This document shows, one piece after another, positions 36,915-48,679 of a stretch of DNA of 64,000 bases. The DNA is taken from positions 23,360,501 through 23,424,500 of the forward strand of contig JAWQUS010000010.1 of the NCBI GenBank assembly GCA_036365455.1, written 5' to 3'. How positions within the stretch are numbered: the stretch's first letter is position 1; every line of letters begins with the position of its first letter. The stretch comes from Macrosoma leucophasiata (taxonomy: Eukaryota; Arthropoda; Insecta; Lepidoptera; Hedylidae). The notes below the pieces were generated by a model. The model was not told the origin of the DNA, made no database searches, and worked only from the letters and a program-made list of their open reading frames with translations. Position numbers and translations under genes: made by a program.

Positions 36915-37667
36915 AGGGATAGGATATCTGGGTTTTGTACTGAGGCAAGTGCACACTTTCACAAACATAAACGCAGTGAAGGCATTATACGATACCCTGG
37001 TTAGGAGTCATCTCGAGTTTAATGCAGTCGTCTGGGCTCCTCATGAAGCTAAATATACCGCTATGATAGAGCGCATACAAAATAAATTCACTCGTTATTT
37101 GTACTTAAAGCTATACGGTGTATATCCCTTTTATCCTCTAATGTATCCTACCTTATTTGTGCTAGGTATGGTTGGCTATAACCAAGTAGAGGTGAGACAG
37201 AAATTTGCTCTGGCTCTAATATTTTTTAAAGTTATAAGAGGTAAGGTGACCGATGCAAATATTCTTTCAAAAATGAATCTATCCGTACCTGATAATTATG
37301 CCTCCCGTCGGCGGCGGCCGAAGTTGTTTATGATACCGCGCGGCCGTACCAGTATAGTGAATAAGGCTCCCCTCACGCGAACCTTATCAATCCTCAATGA
37401 TGTTGCCGAGTTGACGGACTTGTTCTCATGTTCTTTGTGTGAATTCACAAGGGTGACACATTATGTCATTTGCTATGGTGCCACATCGAAATGACTTAAT
37501 ATTGCATAATTATTATCTTTATTAATTTTAATGAATGTCTATGTTTAAATTTATTTATGTATCCCTAATTCAATCAAATTTTTAATTTAATATTTTATAA
37601 ATTTGTAATTTTGTATTTTGCACATTATCGCATTGGGTGCTCCTGTAATGATAATGGTGTTTTTTGA

Positions 37668-37698
<31 letters not shown>

Positions 37699-37700
37699 AA
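36915..37700 (+). mobile_element. 5'-truncated non-LTR retrotransposon (C-terminus of reverse transcriptase)
   Basis: An open frame (about 36930-37494) encodes the region following the catalytic core of a LINE pol protein: LYDTLVRSHLEFNAVVWAP, then a long run including PFYPLMYPTLFVLGMVGY, ending in a basic stretch (ASRRRRPK) and a stop at 37492-37494. The catalytic motifs are absent, so the copy is 5' truncated, as expected for target-primed reverse transcription. After about 170 bp of AT-rich 3' UTR it ends in a (TAAA)n tail at 37668-37700. The frame is intact over about 180 codons, so the insertion is not ancient. The clade (CR1/Jockey-like) cannot be fixed by eye. Confidence 0.85.
37668..37700 (+). 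repeat. (TAAA)n tail of the LINE at 36915
   Basis: About eight AAAT units, the usual 3' end of this kind of LINE. Confidence 0.9.
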
Positions 37701-37708
37701 GATATTTT

Positions 37709-38080
37709 TTTATGTTAGAAATGTGGCATAGAAGCGTGTAGTTCACATGGCTGTTAAGTGGTGACTGTAGCTTTTATACATTTTCAAAAATCAAAAATTT
37801 ACGGCCTTGTAATTTTTGGCACAGAGGCATAACACTTTAGGCCTCAGGAGTGGTAGCGCATCTGCATTTTGACCTTGGTCTATAGGCTGCAGTCATCACT
37901 TAACATCAATGTGAATTGCATGCTTCTTTGCCACTTCCATTACATTTAAAAAGATCACGAGATCAAAATGCAGACACGGTGCCACCCCTCAGACCTTATG
38001 TCTCTGTGATAATTATTACGGGACAACAATAACCATCTTACTGGATCACGATAGAACTGAACACTACTATTTAGAAATTA
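37709..38080. mobile_element. cluster of three S1 fragments in alternating orientation
   Basis: 37709-37795 is on the minus strand, 37800-37953 on the plus strand and 37954-38080 on the minus strand. They lie directly after the (TAAA)n tail of the LINE at 36915-37700. Confidence 0.7.
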
Positions 38081-38740
38081 ATAGATGTTTAGTTACATTA
38101 TACGTCACTGATTTACAAAAATTTAAGGACTCCGTTTTTTTTTTTTTGATACAGCGTACCCTATTTAAAATTCCTCTCACGGTTTGTCCGCACTTTATCA
38201 CCTAATCACCAGATGATGTCACTAAGATACCTGCATTTATACTGCACTCCATTGACATACACTTTCCCTCACTTGGTCTCATTCCAAGTGGTCGTCACCT
38301 CACAATATAATTTTAGTAATTCGACGAACCAACGACTGTAATACCCTTTTAATCACGACCGTAAAGGTACGTTTTTATTAATATACCTACTCTACATGCG
38401 AATTATGTGAATGTAAGCTTATCTGGTAAAACTCGAGATAGGTTGGAAGACATAGGAGCATGTCACTACTTGTCGGTCAGTATCTATCTGATTGGGTAGA
38501 GTGAAAAAAACGGTCGCCATTTTAACATTGTAGTAAACCTTTGAAGCCTTTGAACACAGACACACAACACTCACAAACTTTCAGATCTGAAACAAATATC
38601 TGTAGGCCATACAAGAAATCGAATCCGACTAAATTGTGCACGAAGATTCATTGCCGAAAACTTAAATTTAATTTCGACCCTATAATATTTTTAACGTCTT
38701 GAAACGGGTAAACTAAGGTATTTATACGTAACGTAACTTC

Positions 38741-39048
38741 GTAACTTCACGCCTGTAATCCCCGAAGGGGTAGGCAGAGGTAAATGCACGCATTCAAGCA
38801 TACATGCAAACACCCACGATTCGCCGGTTACGTTTTTGGCCCATGTAACAGGTGGCGAGCCTGTTGACATCTCCGGGCACATTACCAAACTTTAAGGTAC
38901 TGGGAAATTTCCAGAAAATGGAAAAATCCCAATAGAACCAGAGATAATGGACTTTACACCATCATCTCTGATAACCCCCTACCCGGGAATCGAACCCAGG
39001 ACCTCAGCGTAGTAGTAGTGGCCTGCTACCACTAGGCTACCGAGGCAG
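38741..39048 (-). mobile_element. SINE family S2, full length
   Basis: Reverse complement of 187-495, ending on + with GCTACCGAGGCAG (the tRNA head) at 39048. A box and B box intact. Confidence 0.85.
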
Positions 39049-39228
39049 TTAAGGTAATTATTTATTAAGGCAGGCAAGGTATTTATTGTTCGATAAAAAC
39101 AATATATTTCGAAACATATACGTTGCCACACTGACTAAGTTTTTTATCCTGTACTAGAACCACAGTCTAAAGAACGTCAACTATCTTTCATAATCTGCAC
39201 AAAAACTGGACGTCAAAACAACGCGTTA

Positions 39229-39315
39229 ACCTAAACTGCCCTTTAGGGCAGTTTAGGTTAACCATGTTGCTGTTGCTGTTGCTGCCATGTTGCTGTTGCC
39301 GCCCATGTTGCTATT
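39229..39315. repeat. perfect palindrome followed by GTTGCT repeats
   Basis: AACCTAAACTGCCCT-TT-AGGGCAGTTTAGGTT (39229-39260), then a run of TGTTGCTGTTGC-type units to about 39315. Confidence 0.85.
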
Positions 39316-39514
39316 CCCAAAGAGTATTCAAATACTATGTAGATTTCCCCTAGTGATAATTATTACGGAGCTATATATTGCCATATAACCGAAACGCGCT
39401 AGTGCTGAATACTATCATTTTGCAGCAGACAGATAAGGTAATGCGATGGTGCTCACACCATCGAGCTTCGACAACGGAACCTTACACTACGATGATGTCT
39501 TCACCTTCATCATC

Positions 39515-39715
39515 ATCATCATTTCAGCCAAAAGACGTCCACTGCTGGACAAAGGCCTCCCCCAAAGAATGCCACAACGAACGGTCCTGGGCCGCCCTCA
39601 TCCAACGATTGCCCGCGACCTTCACCAGGTCGTCGGTCCACCTCGTGGGGGGCCTGCCTACGCTTCGTCTTCCGGTACGCGGTCGCCACTCTAGAACTCT
39701 TCTGCCCCAACGGCC
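39515..39715 (-). mobile_element. LINE tail, family LB (better copy)
   Basis: (CATCAT)n at 39510-39523, then AAAGACGTCCACTGCTGGAC, CAAAGGCCTCCCCCAAAGA, and CGGTCCACCTCGTGGGGGG. This is a widespread lepidopteran LINE 3' end, read here in reverse. It is directly followed by an LA tail. Confidence 0.7.
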
Positions 39716-39784
39716 ATTAGTTCTGCGAGCTATGTGCCCTTAGTGTCTTCACCTTAGTAAGTTGCAACACACGCTCTATCTCTA

Positions 39785-40201
39785 GTTTTATCTCAAAAGG
39801 ATTGACGGACAAGCAGAGGTGGGCCACCTGATGGAAAGTAGTCACCGTCGCCTGTGAACATTTGCAACACCAGGGGAGTCGCCAACGCGCTGCCAGCCCT
39901 GAAGAACTCTTTTGACGCCATTTTTGAAGAACCCCATATTGTAGCACCTAGGGAACACCTCAGAGGGAAGTTCATTCCACAATTTACACGTTCTGGGCAA
40001 AAACGAACGTGAGAACCGCACCGTTGAATATTGCCGTGTGTTCGGCGGGTAGTACGGTGTAGGAAAAGAGACGGTGGCACCATGTCAAACAGTTCAGCAG
40101 AGCACTCGCCATTGTAGAGACGGTATAAAACGCATAGACTCCCAACGTCTCTGCGCAGGCTCAGATGTTCGAGCCTGTCAGCTTGTTTGTATTTGAATTT
40201 C
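39785..40201 (-). mobile_element. LINE 3' end, family LA (copy 1), RT C-terminus
   Basis: On the minus strand it encodes RLEHLSLRRDVGSLCVLYRL and GECSAELFDMVPPS, followed in another frame by a SKLWNELPSEVFP-like motif. These are the conserved C-terminal motifs of lepidopteran non-LTR pol proteins. The 3' tail, seen on + as GGGCCACCTGATGGAAAGTA, is shared with the copies at 58735 and 59975. Frameshifted and 5' truncated. Confidence 0.75.
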
Positions 40202-41085
40202 AACCGTCTTTAAATCCCAAAACCAACTCATAAATCAGTGAAACCAAATAAATTTTGACCCTTAATCGAGTAGTTGCCAAATGCCGATGGAGATCTCAAG
40301 GAAAATCCACTTGGCAGTTTCAATTGTAACGAAATATATTGCATGCAGAGGCGAATTTTCTTCGAAACCTGACTCATTTACCTACTCGTTGAGACGTTTT
40401 TTTTTATTGTTACGACGGTCGTATATCGCAGACGGATAGCTATAAATATATTGTGAAAATATTACGTACCTGGTCAAAGGCTGGGTATAGATCATTGGTC
40501 TGTGGGCACGTCAGTCGATGCTCGTGACGATTTCGTTCTATTTCTCACGTGAATATCTACTTTACTTTTTTTATGTCTGAAGCTCCTGAAATATTATTTT
40601 GCTTCGTCTTATTGTATGTTACATTAAGTATGAAGTTATATATAGTAATATGTATTGTGTTTCGTTTCGCATTGACATTGGTAACTACTTGAGCTACCAG
40701 AAATCGACGAAATTTATCATTAGGATTTCAAATACAAGTAACACAACGTCACGAAATCGTACCAAGACTAATAAATATAATAAATATGTATATGTTGATG
40801 ACGAGGGAAAAGGTATTAGAATCTTATTTACCAGGCACTACATGTGGTTTACCACTACATCATCAAAATAGTGATATTACGCGGCGGCTCTAAACGCAAA
40901 AGAGACAAGTCTCAACGCATCCAGCTTTTAGCTTCGAGGCATCTGTGTAAAAGATGCAATATTCTCTTATCATGTGAACAGTACAACTTGTTTTGTTTTC
41001 TTATCATTTCCATACCTTTCCCACAAATTGTCCAAATAATATGTAATATAGAAATTCATATTTCTGCAATTGCAACCACGTCCTT
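40202..41085. other. AT-rich, nothing recognised
   Basis: No repeat match or domain found. Confidence 0.5.
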
Positions 41086-41300
41086 AAATCCAGTCCAGTC
41101 GTTAAACCTTGTCGGAGGCCTTATGGGCGGTTTGAAAACATCCGACAGTGGGTTGGCCACTAACCCACCCACCTCTACCAATTCGCATTGGAGCAGCGTG
41201 GTGGAGTAAGCTCCAGGCCTCCCCCCAAAAAAGGGGAGAGACTCGTGCCCAGCAGTGGGACGTATAATGGGTTGCCATTATTATTATTATTACCACGTCC
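41086..41300 (+). mobile_element. LINE tail, family LC (copy 2)
   Basis: Matches 4777-4962 from GTTAAACCTTGTCGGAGGCC to CCCAGCAGTGGGACGTATA, ending in an (ATT)n tail at about 41275-41291. 5' truncated. Confidence 0.78.
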
Positions 41301-41877
41301 ACACATTAATTTAACAAACTTTCACTCATAGGCAATTGCATCTAACCTTATCCGAGTTAGAATTATTAAAAATAGCAACGCAGTAGTTAAATGTCCAATC
41401 TATAAAGCCAGGATGGCATTAATGTTATAAAATACTGAACACCGTGTGTGTTCCTTATGTAGCTTTCAAATAGTCGTAAACAATGTTTTATATCTTCATT
41501 TCGAACGATGAGCAGATATGAGCACATTTATTGCCGAAGCTCGCTTAATGCTACGATATCAAAGGTATAATGTTTATGAATCTAGTAATGCCTCTTTGAA
41601 CCCACGAGGACAATGTTTTTCTAAAAGGTGATCTATCGCAACTAAAGTTATAGACAAGTTTTACTGAAATAATGTGTCAAAGATTTGAAAGATACAGACT
41701 ATTTGTATAAAAAAATGAAATTGTGGTTTTTACTATTTCCCGTCATATTTTCTGACCTTTTAAACCTTCCCTGGACTTTCAAAAATCATTCAAAACCAAA
41801 ATTAGCCAAATCGGTCCAGCCGTTGTCGATTTTTAGCGAAACTAACGAACAGCAATAGATTTTTATATATATAGATA

Positions 41878-42386
41878 TTTTTTATTTTTAAAGGAAAATG
41901 GAAAGAAAAAATTGACTTCAGGCGAGGCTCGAACTCGCGACCTACTGGGAATCTAGTCCAGCCGCTCTTCCAATTGAGCTACTGAAGCCCTGCCTGATTT
42001 GTCAAATTTTTCCTTCACATCTATTGCATTGCTTTAGGGTAGCAGCAGCGCCATCTATTACCAACTATGCTAGTTAGGCAACCGATATAATAGACTTTTC
42101 AGTTTATTGAATATCGTAAAGAAGTCGCTTTTACCCTTAATAATTGTTTTATATTATTTCGCATTAACACATGCTTGTGAAATATATTTTATTTTTAAAG
42201 AAAAATGGAAAGAAAAAATTGACTTCAGGCGAGGCTCGAACTCGCGACCTACTGGGAATCTAGTCCAGCCGCTCTTCCAATTGAGCTACTGAAGCCCTGC
42301 CTGATTTGTCAAATTTTTCCTTCTTTTTTTTTTAAATAAAATATATTTCACAAGCATGTGTTAATGCGAAATAATATAAAACAATT
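41878..42386. mobile_element. T1 family, two units with shared inverted ends (copies 2 and 3)
   Basis: Two tRNA-like modules in direct order (41914-41989 and 42221-42296, both read on minus). Flanking the second are arms 42142-42194 and 42334-42386, a 53-bp essentially perfect inverted repeat with ATGCTTGTGAAATATATTTT. An N1 repeat joins directly at the left end. Confidence 0.75.
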
Positions 42387-44167
42387 ATATATAGATAAGT
42401 TCATAAATTTCATTATGGATTTTTCTGAAGATCTTTATTGGTCTAGTATGGACACAAATATTTTTCTATAGAGTTCATATGATTTGCAAACATTGTCTTT
42501 ATATCAATTGTAAATTCGGATCAGTCAAGTAATTTGGGAGTATTTTGTAAACAATGTTAATATAGCGACTACCTTCTAAAATCAATAAAAAAATTGCAGT
42601 CTAGTCACAGGTGCCCGCTAGCAGAAGTTTCCAACTACTAACTTGACTAGAACTTGAAAATGCCTACAATGTTTGACATAAGAATTAAATATCGATATGT
42701 ATTTCGTATTTACACTGTAACATACTAATAGCATTATCTTAATTTTACTATCAATTCACATTCCCTTTTGACGTGCTACATTTATGAATTTTCTGTATGA
42801 AAAAAATCTCTTTGTACATAATAATATCCTAGTATTTTGGTTTTATAAGACCTGATTATGAAACATATTTATAGTAACCCATTCCGCTCTTGTTTAGAAG
42901 CTCACTGGTTTTAGCCATAAAATGGTAATAGCTCTATAACAATATCATAATTAAAAAAGCATTCAACACTAATCTGGTGGTTAGAGGCTTATGCAAGTAT
43001 TTAATGGGATGTTTAAGAGCTCAGAGATAACTGAATTGATGAAAGCAGTTAACGTATGATCGTTAACAGAATAATAACCACGATAAGCATGGTAGAAAAT
43101 ACGGTTTTAAATAAGGTTTTTACGTTATTCGTAATAATACATTGACCTGAAGATATATTGTAAACACAAAATGAAACAAATGAAATCTATATTACGATTT
43201 AATAGCTATTAACTACTATAGTGTAGGTATATTTAGTTTTCTTTTGAAAATAAAGAGTGTATGCGCTCATTTATCACGTTCCTAATACGGCTCTGCTGTA
43301 AATCAGTATTTCAGATAATCAGAACATTTGAAAGTCCATCCGACAGTCTGAACATCTAAAATTTAAGAAAGAATTCGGGAAAAGATATTATAAGTATTTG
43401 GGTTTAAAAGTCTTCAAAACGGGTGTATTAAATACCTAAATTAATGAAGTGAGTTACTGAAATTGAAAAGCACAGAAACAGATATGTGGTGCTCTACTAA
43501 TCCCAGACTAATTGACGTCACCTCCAAAATTTCAAATAATAACATTTTTTTTTAAACATTGATTTTTAATGTCGAGGAAGTTTTAAAATGATTAAATAAA
43601 TAAACAGACAGCAGATAGTAGCCTTTCCAATAGGATTTGCACGAAATAATGATAAACAAGCTTAACTTGCACTAAATACCTGAAGGTTTACAGTATCAAT
43701 CTCAATTCCTTGCAAGAGAACCCAATTGATGTCTTATTCATTGGCGTTTTGAACAAACTGCACTACAATCAGTTTATTTTCATTTCGTTTCTGACCGCCT
43801 GTCTTTAATTGCCACGTGTATTTATAACTATCACAGTAGCGCCCTCTTTATTTTCGTTTACGAATCATTTGTTGCTTTGGTCGGAGTGGAAATGAACGTC
43901 CTCTAAAAGTATTTCTTTAATTGCATTTATTTTAACTTTCTTTGTTTAATGAGTCTTACCTTGGAACTCCTTTGTAGACAGCTAGTCATTACTAATGCAT
44001 TAACAGTAGAGAACAATTCTATTAATTACTATTAATGACATAGGAACTACTTTTTTAAATTTTGCTATCAAGTAGTTTCGATAAAGCCCCAACCCACATG
44101 CCAAGCGTGACGATTATAGTAGTATTTTTGGGGAGGCTTTTTGTCCAGATGTGTACATTTCCCAGCT
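42387..44167. other. 1.8 kb AT-rich, nothing recognised
   Basis: No long open frame and no repeat match in the window. Confidence 0.6.
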
Positions 44168-44547
44168 CAAATGATAATGGAATGGCCGTCACTTCTATTA
44201 CAGAGGCAAAATAAATTATGTCTCAGGGTAGGCAACGCATTTACTGACTATAGGCTGCAGTATTCACTTAACATCCACATGAACTACATGCTTGTTTACT
44301 ATCTTCATTAAAGAAAATATTTTTTTTAATGTAATGGAAGTGGCAAACAAGCATGCAGCTCACATTTTTGTTTAGTGATTACTGCAGCCTATAGGCACCC
44401 TCACAAAGACCATGGTCAAAATGCAGATGCATTACCACCTGACCGGAACACGATAGTGCTGAACACTACCATTTAGCGGCAAGTATATTAGGTAATGCGG
44501 TGATGCAAACGCCCGCGAGCTCCGTCACTGGAGCTCTACCACCAGTG
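44168..44547. mobile_element. two S1 copies, tail to tail
   Basis: An old + fragment (44168-44313) and a younger minus copy (44322-44547) with an internal deletion after GCATTACCAC. Confidence 0.75.
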
Positions 44548-45920
44548 AAAGAATGTCTGTAACATTTTATATTGAATCAGCAAGAAATTCAAAATGATCA
44601 GCCCTCTTCACACTTAGTTCACTGTCCAGATCGTTATCATATTACATTGACACGAAGAAAAACGGATTAATCGTGTCGTCGCAGACTGGCGCGCAGCCAA
44701 CCTCACCTGCGATCCAATTTGGTTTCCGTTCAGGATGTGGTGACCACTATTTTTAATGGTGTGACGAACAGACGCGGCCTAGGACGTGATAATTGAGTTG
44801 GAATAACAAAGTGACTGTTTTTTCGGCAAGAACTGCTCGGCCATGGGCGAAATGGCCGACTTCCAGAGCTAATTTGTCCAGGGTTAGCAAGAAAGTAGTA
44901 ACATAAGACAATGAAGAAACATAAGATAGAAATTCCAAAATTGAATATATCCTCTCTAAAAAATAGAGTACAGGGTCCGTAACGTGACGTCTTACTGCGG
45001 TTTGATATAAGAATTGCGAAAATTTTGTTTCATTTGTTTATACAACAACGCGTGTGAAAAAGCGAAACAAGGTTAATTGCGATTCAGCTTGTGCTCGCAA
45101 TAAAAGGAAAACTTTATTGGCCTATCCTCGTCGCAGCAATTGAAGATGTACTTTAATTTTTTTATACATCACCAATATCTATTAAAAATATCCCTTTACT
45201 AAAACATGGCGAAATTCACGCGAACGGAACACACAATAACTTTAAAAAGAGATAGATTAATGTTGAAGAATCAAATCCTAAAGATTATTGAAAAATATTG
45301 TACACCCCATACTATCTGTTAACATCCTGATATAGGTCTAGATGTCTTCAGTTTGACACTACATGGAAAAGTAAACAACACAATCTCATTTTGAGAATGT
45401 ATGACACCTGATAAATAAATTTTCAGATCGATCTTCGGTGCTGTTCTCCTCGAAAATCGCAATGTTACTGTAGGCTGTTATAATGAAGCTTCTTACGTAT
45501 TTACACTTAGCAGCTGAAGTCTTGACAACGCGTTCTTTTTTTTTCAACACGAGCGCAACCTCATTTGCCTGACGTCATACATTTCATACATACTTACCGA
45601 GAAAATAATGAAGTGTCGTCACCTAAGTGGGCGCTTTTATTGGCAGTTTCTCGGGATTCCATTTAGAACGTAGACCTTAGTTGAGCATTTATGAATGGGA
45701 TTGTAGGCGTATTGGATGAATGGAGTGACGTCATCATTATTGGCAGCAAAAGGAGTTCAAGAGCCTGACCTTTGTAGATGGGTCGTTTATTGCTTTGCCT
45801 ATCTTGAAATAGAAAAATAATAAGCTCTATCATCATGACCTTACGCAGCTTGAAATATACAGCTTTAATAGTTGTGTGAAGAAAATTATTTGGAATAGTT
45901 TTTAGTCATTAACATTTTTC
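44548..45920. other. unassigned
   Basis: A slightly GC-richer stretch at 44680-44890 contains a 61-codon minus frame without a recognisable domain; the rest is AT-rich. Confidence 0.5.
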
Positions 45921-46743
45921 CGCCTTGTAATTTCCGGCACAGAGGCATAACACCTTAGACCTCAGGAGTGGTAACGCATCTGCATTTTGACCTCTGGTCT
46001 TTGTGTGGCTGTCTGTAAGCTGCAGTCATCACTTAACATCAATGTGGACTGCGTGCTTGCTTGCCACTTTCTTTACAAAAAAAAACAAATAAAAATTCCT
46101 GGTGGCACAGGTATCGGAGCTCGATTACGATGGCAACACCGCATTATCTAATTTTAACCACCTAATGGTAGTTTTCGTTTTTTTTTTAATGTGGTAGCAA
46201 ACAAGTTTGCAGTGAAGTTAAGTTAGTAGCATATAGACATTTACACAAAAAATAGAGGTCAAAATATAGATACGTGGCAACCCCTGAATTCTAAGGGGTT
46301 TTGCCTCTGTGATTTTAAAATAGGGGACCATACACGGGTCATATCACATTCCGGATAGATGGTAATGAGCCCCACAATTTCTACACACAGGATAGATCTA
46401 GGTGTGTGTAAAGAGTGGTAATGCATCTGCATTGATCTTTAGTTTTTAAGGAGATATCTATAGCCTACAGTGTTACCACCAATATGAACGACATGCTTCT
46501 GCAGCCTATAGACACCCACACAGACCAGAGGTCAAAATGCAGACCACTCCTGCACGGAGGCCACTTTACCGCTCCTGAGGCCTAAGGTGTTATGCCTCTT
46601 TGCCGGAAATTACAGAGCCGTACATTAACCACCTGGCCGGAACACGATAGTGCTGAACACACAACACCATTTAGCGGCAAGTATATTAGGTAATGCGGTG
46701 GTGCCTACGCCCGCAAACTCCGTCATTGGAGCTCTACCACCAG
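45921..46743. mobile_element. S1 cluster upstream of the Jockey-like element
   Basis: At least four pieces: 45921-46094 (+), 46098-46174 (+), 46179-46330 (-) and 46499-46743 (-, near consensus), with diverged S1-like sequence in between. The last ends CTCTACCACCAG directly against the LINE. Confidence 0.75.
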
Positions 46744-48455
46744 GTGGAGGGAGCTGACTCAGCCGAACACCCGATCTGTGCAGGAGTACCACAGGGCAGC
46801 TGTCTGTCGCCGTCGTTGTATGCGGCGTACACAGACGACATCCCAACCACACCGGATGTCATGCTAGCCCTGTTTGCCGACGATAGCGCATTCCTAACGT
46901 CGTCGCCCCGGCTGCATATCGCTCGCGAGCGTATGCAACGTCTGCTAGATGTACTGCCTGAGTGGTTTGACAGGTGGCGGATGGCCGTCAATGTGGGTAA
47001 GACGGCCGCACTCCCAACAAGAGTAATCCGCTGCAAGCTGCCACCGCTCAGGCTTCGTGGAGAGGAGGTGCAGTGGCAGACAAAGGCTAAATACCTCGGG
47101 TGCATCATCGATCGGGCGCTGCGCATGACACCCACTGTGGATCACGTGGTGTGTCAGGCGGCTGCAGCGCGATCGATGTTGCGTCCGGTGTTGAACTCAA
47201 GACTGCCGCTGCGCACCAAGCTACGCCTGTACAAAACGTACATCAGGTCAAGGCTGACGTACGCGGCGCCTGCGTGGTACGCATTATGCTCCGCGTCGCA
47301 GCAAAAGCGCCTTCAGACCCAGCAGAACGTGTGTCTCCGTCTAATTACCAACGCGGGGAGGTACGTACGAAACGACGTCATAGCACGGGACCTGCGTGTG
47401 GAATCCGTGAGGGAGTTTGTGGCACGTCTTGCGCGCGGTATGTACGACCGCGCTGAGAACGGGCCGCACGAACACCTCCACGGGTTTGCCCCACTGCACT
47501 GTAGGCCTCCTGATGGGAGACCACTCCCACGCGAAATCCTCTCCTCTCCGGTAATAATTGGAGCACCCCGGGACGACGATGAAGAGGCTAGGTCCGCCCC
47601 GATCCCGCGCTTCGTGACCCGCAGCGCTAGCGAGTTTGACTCGGCCTGACCTGCTATAAGCGGGACCAAATCCCCAAAGTCCGGGTTCGAACCCCGGTCG
47701 AAGGAGATTCCTCCCCTGGGATGCGGCCGTAAGCCCAGCTAGAGCCAGTGGCACGGCTGCGTCGTTTAACTGTAGGCGCTGTCATCTTGGTGGGAGCGCT
47801 CACTACCCCTTGTTGTTGCGGTCGAGTGCCAGGTGAAACTGCTGCACCGATGCAACACCAAGAAGAGAAGGAGAAGAAGAAGTTGCGTCGCAGGGCCGGT
47901 CGATGAATGGTCGACACTTGCCCGCGACGCCACCGTGGTCACTGGAGGCCGCTGCTGTCGAGACGACCGCAACTTGCGAGACGTCACGACGTCACCGAGC
48001 CACAGCGACGGCAGCAGAGGCAGGTATGCACGCCAGAAGGGAGTACAAGGAGGGGCAAAAAAAAAAATTGACATTAATAAAAAAAATAAAAAAAATAAAA
48101 AAAAGGAGGAAAAAAAACATAATAAAAAAAAAAAACGAAACGGGGAAAAAAAGGAGGAAAAAAAAATTAAAAATAACAAAAAAAAAAAAAAAAAAATTAT
48201 TAAAAATAAAAAAAAATATATTATAAAAAATAAAAAAAAAATAAAGCCCCCACCCGTCTCTCGACTGACGATGCGTGCCTCCTCCACCGAAGCCCTTGAA
48301 TCCCAGGGCACCCAACGCCGACCTGCATGGCAGGCCAGAAGAAGCCGCAGCAGAGGGGGCCAGCCCCGGTGCTACATCCGCGCCGCGCGCTTCGCGCGCG
48401 CGACGATCAACTGACTGACACCAGTTTTGTTGACTCTTTCATAACATGAAAAATA
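46744..48455 (+). mobile_element. 5'-truncated Jockey-like non-LTR retrotransposon with open RT frame
   Basis: The pol frame is open to a TGA at 47647-47649. It contains the RT blocks ICAGVPQGSCLSPSLYA and ALFADDSAFLTSS (the catalytic FADD form of YADD), KYLGCIID, and a long thumb/C-terminal region (SRLTYAAPAWYALC). The coding part is GC-rich and uninterrupted, so it is a young copy lacking its 5' half. The 3' region includes GGGTTCGAACCCC, which resembles a tRNA T-arm, an extreme A-rich run at 48056-48243 and a further GC-rich block to about 48415, ending before an A-rich stretch. It abuts an S1 element at 46743, whose start codon extends the open frame upstream (46693-47649, 318 codons). 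The nuclease domain is missing, so it cannot be autonomous. Confidence 0.85.
48056..48243 (+). repeat. long A-rich low-complexity tract inside the Jockey-like element
   Basis: About 190 bp composed almost only of A runs interrupted by single T, G or C bases (AAATAAAAAAAATAAAAAAA style). It would translate as Lys/Asn runs and is not credible coding sequence. GC-rich element sequence lies on both sides, so it is internal rather than a simple terminal poly(A) tail. Confidence 0.8.
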
Positions 48456-48679
48456 AAATTGTTCTATTTTACTTCTATTTTTACAGAATAAAACTTCTTA
48501 TCACTTTTGTCCGCGAAGGACTTCTAAACTACTTAACCGATTTACATCAAATTTTGCACACCGTGTGCAGTTTGATCCAACTTGATAGATAGGATAGTTT
48601 GCATCTTAATTTATATATAGTCGCAATATTATGTTATTACCTTAATTGCACCCGTGCGAAGCCGGGCCTCTAGTAATCT

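Noticed and set aside
36580..36954. 124-codon minus-strand gene
   Set aside because: No recognisable motif; lies next to a LINE insertion; codon choice looks random.
47660..47720. tRNA gene at GGGTTCGAACCCC
   Set aside because: Only a T-arm-like motif; no matching D-arm or acceptor stem, and it lies in the LINE 3' region.
47833..48414. 193-codon Lys-rich protein
   Set aside because: The middle is an A-rich low-complexity tract of a LINE; no protein-like composition.
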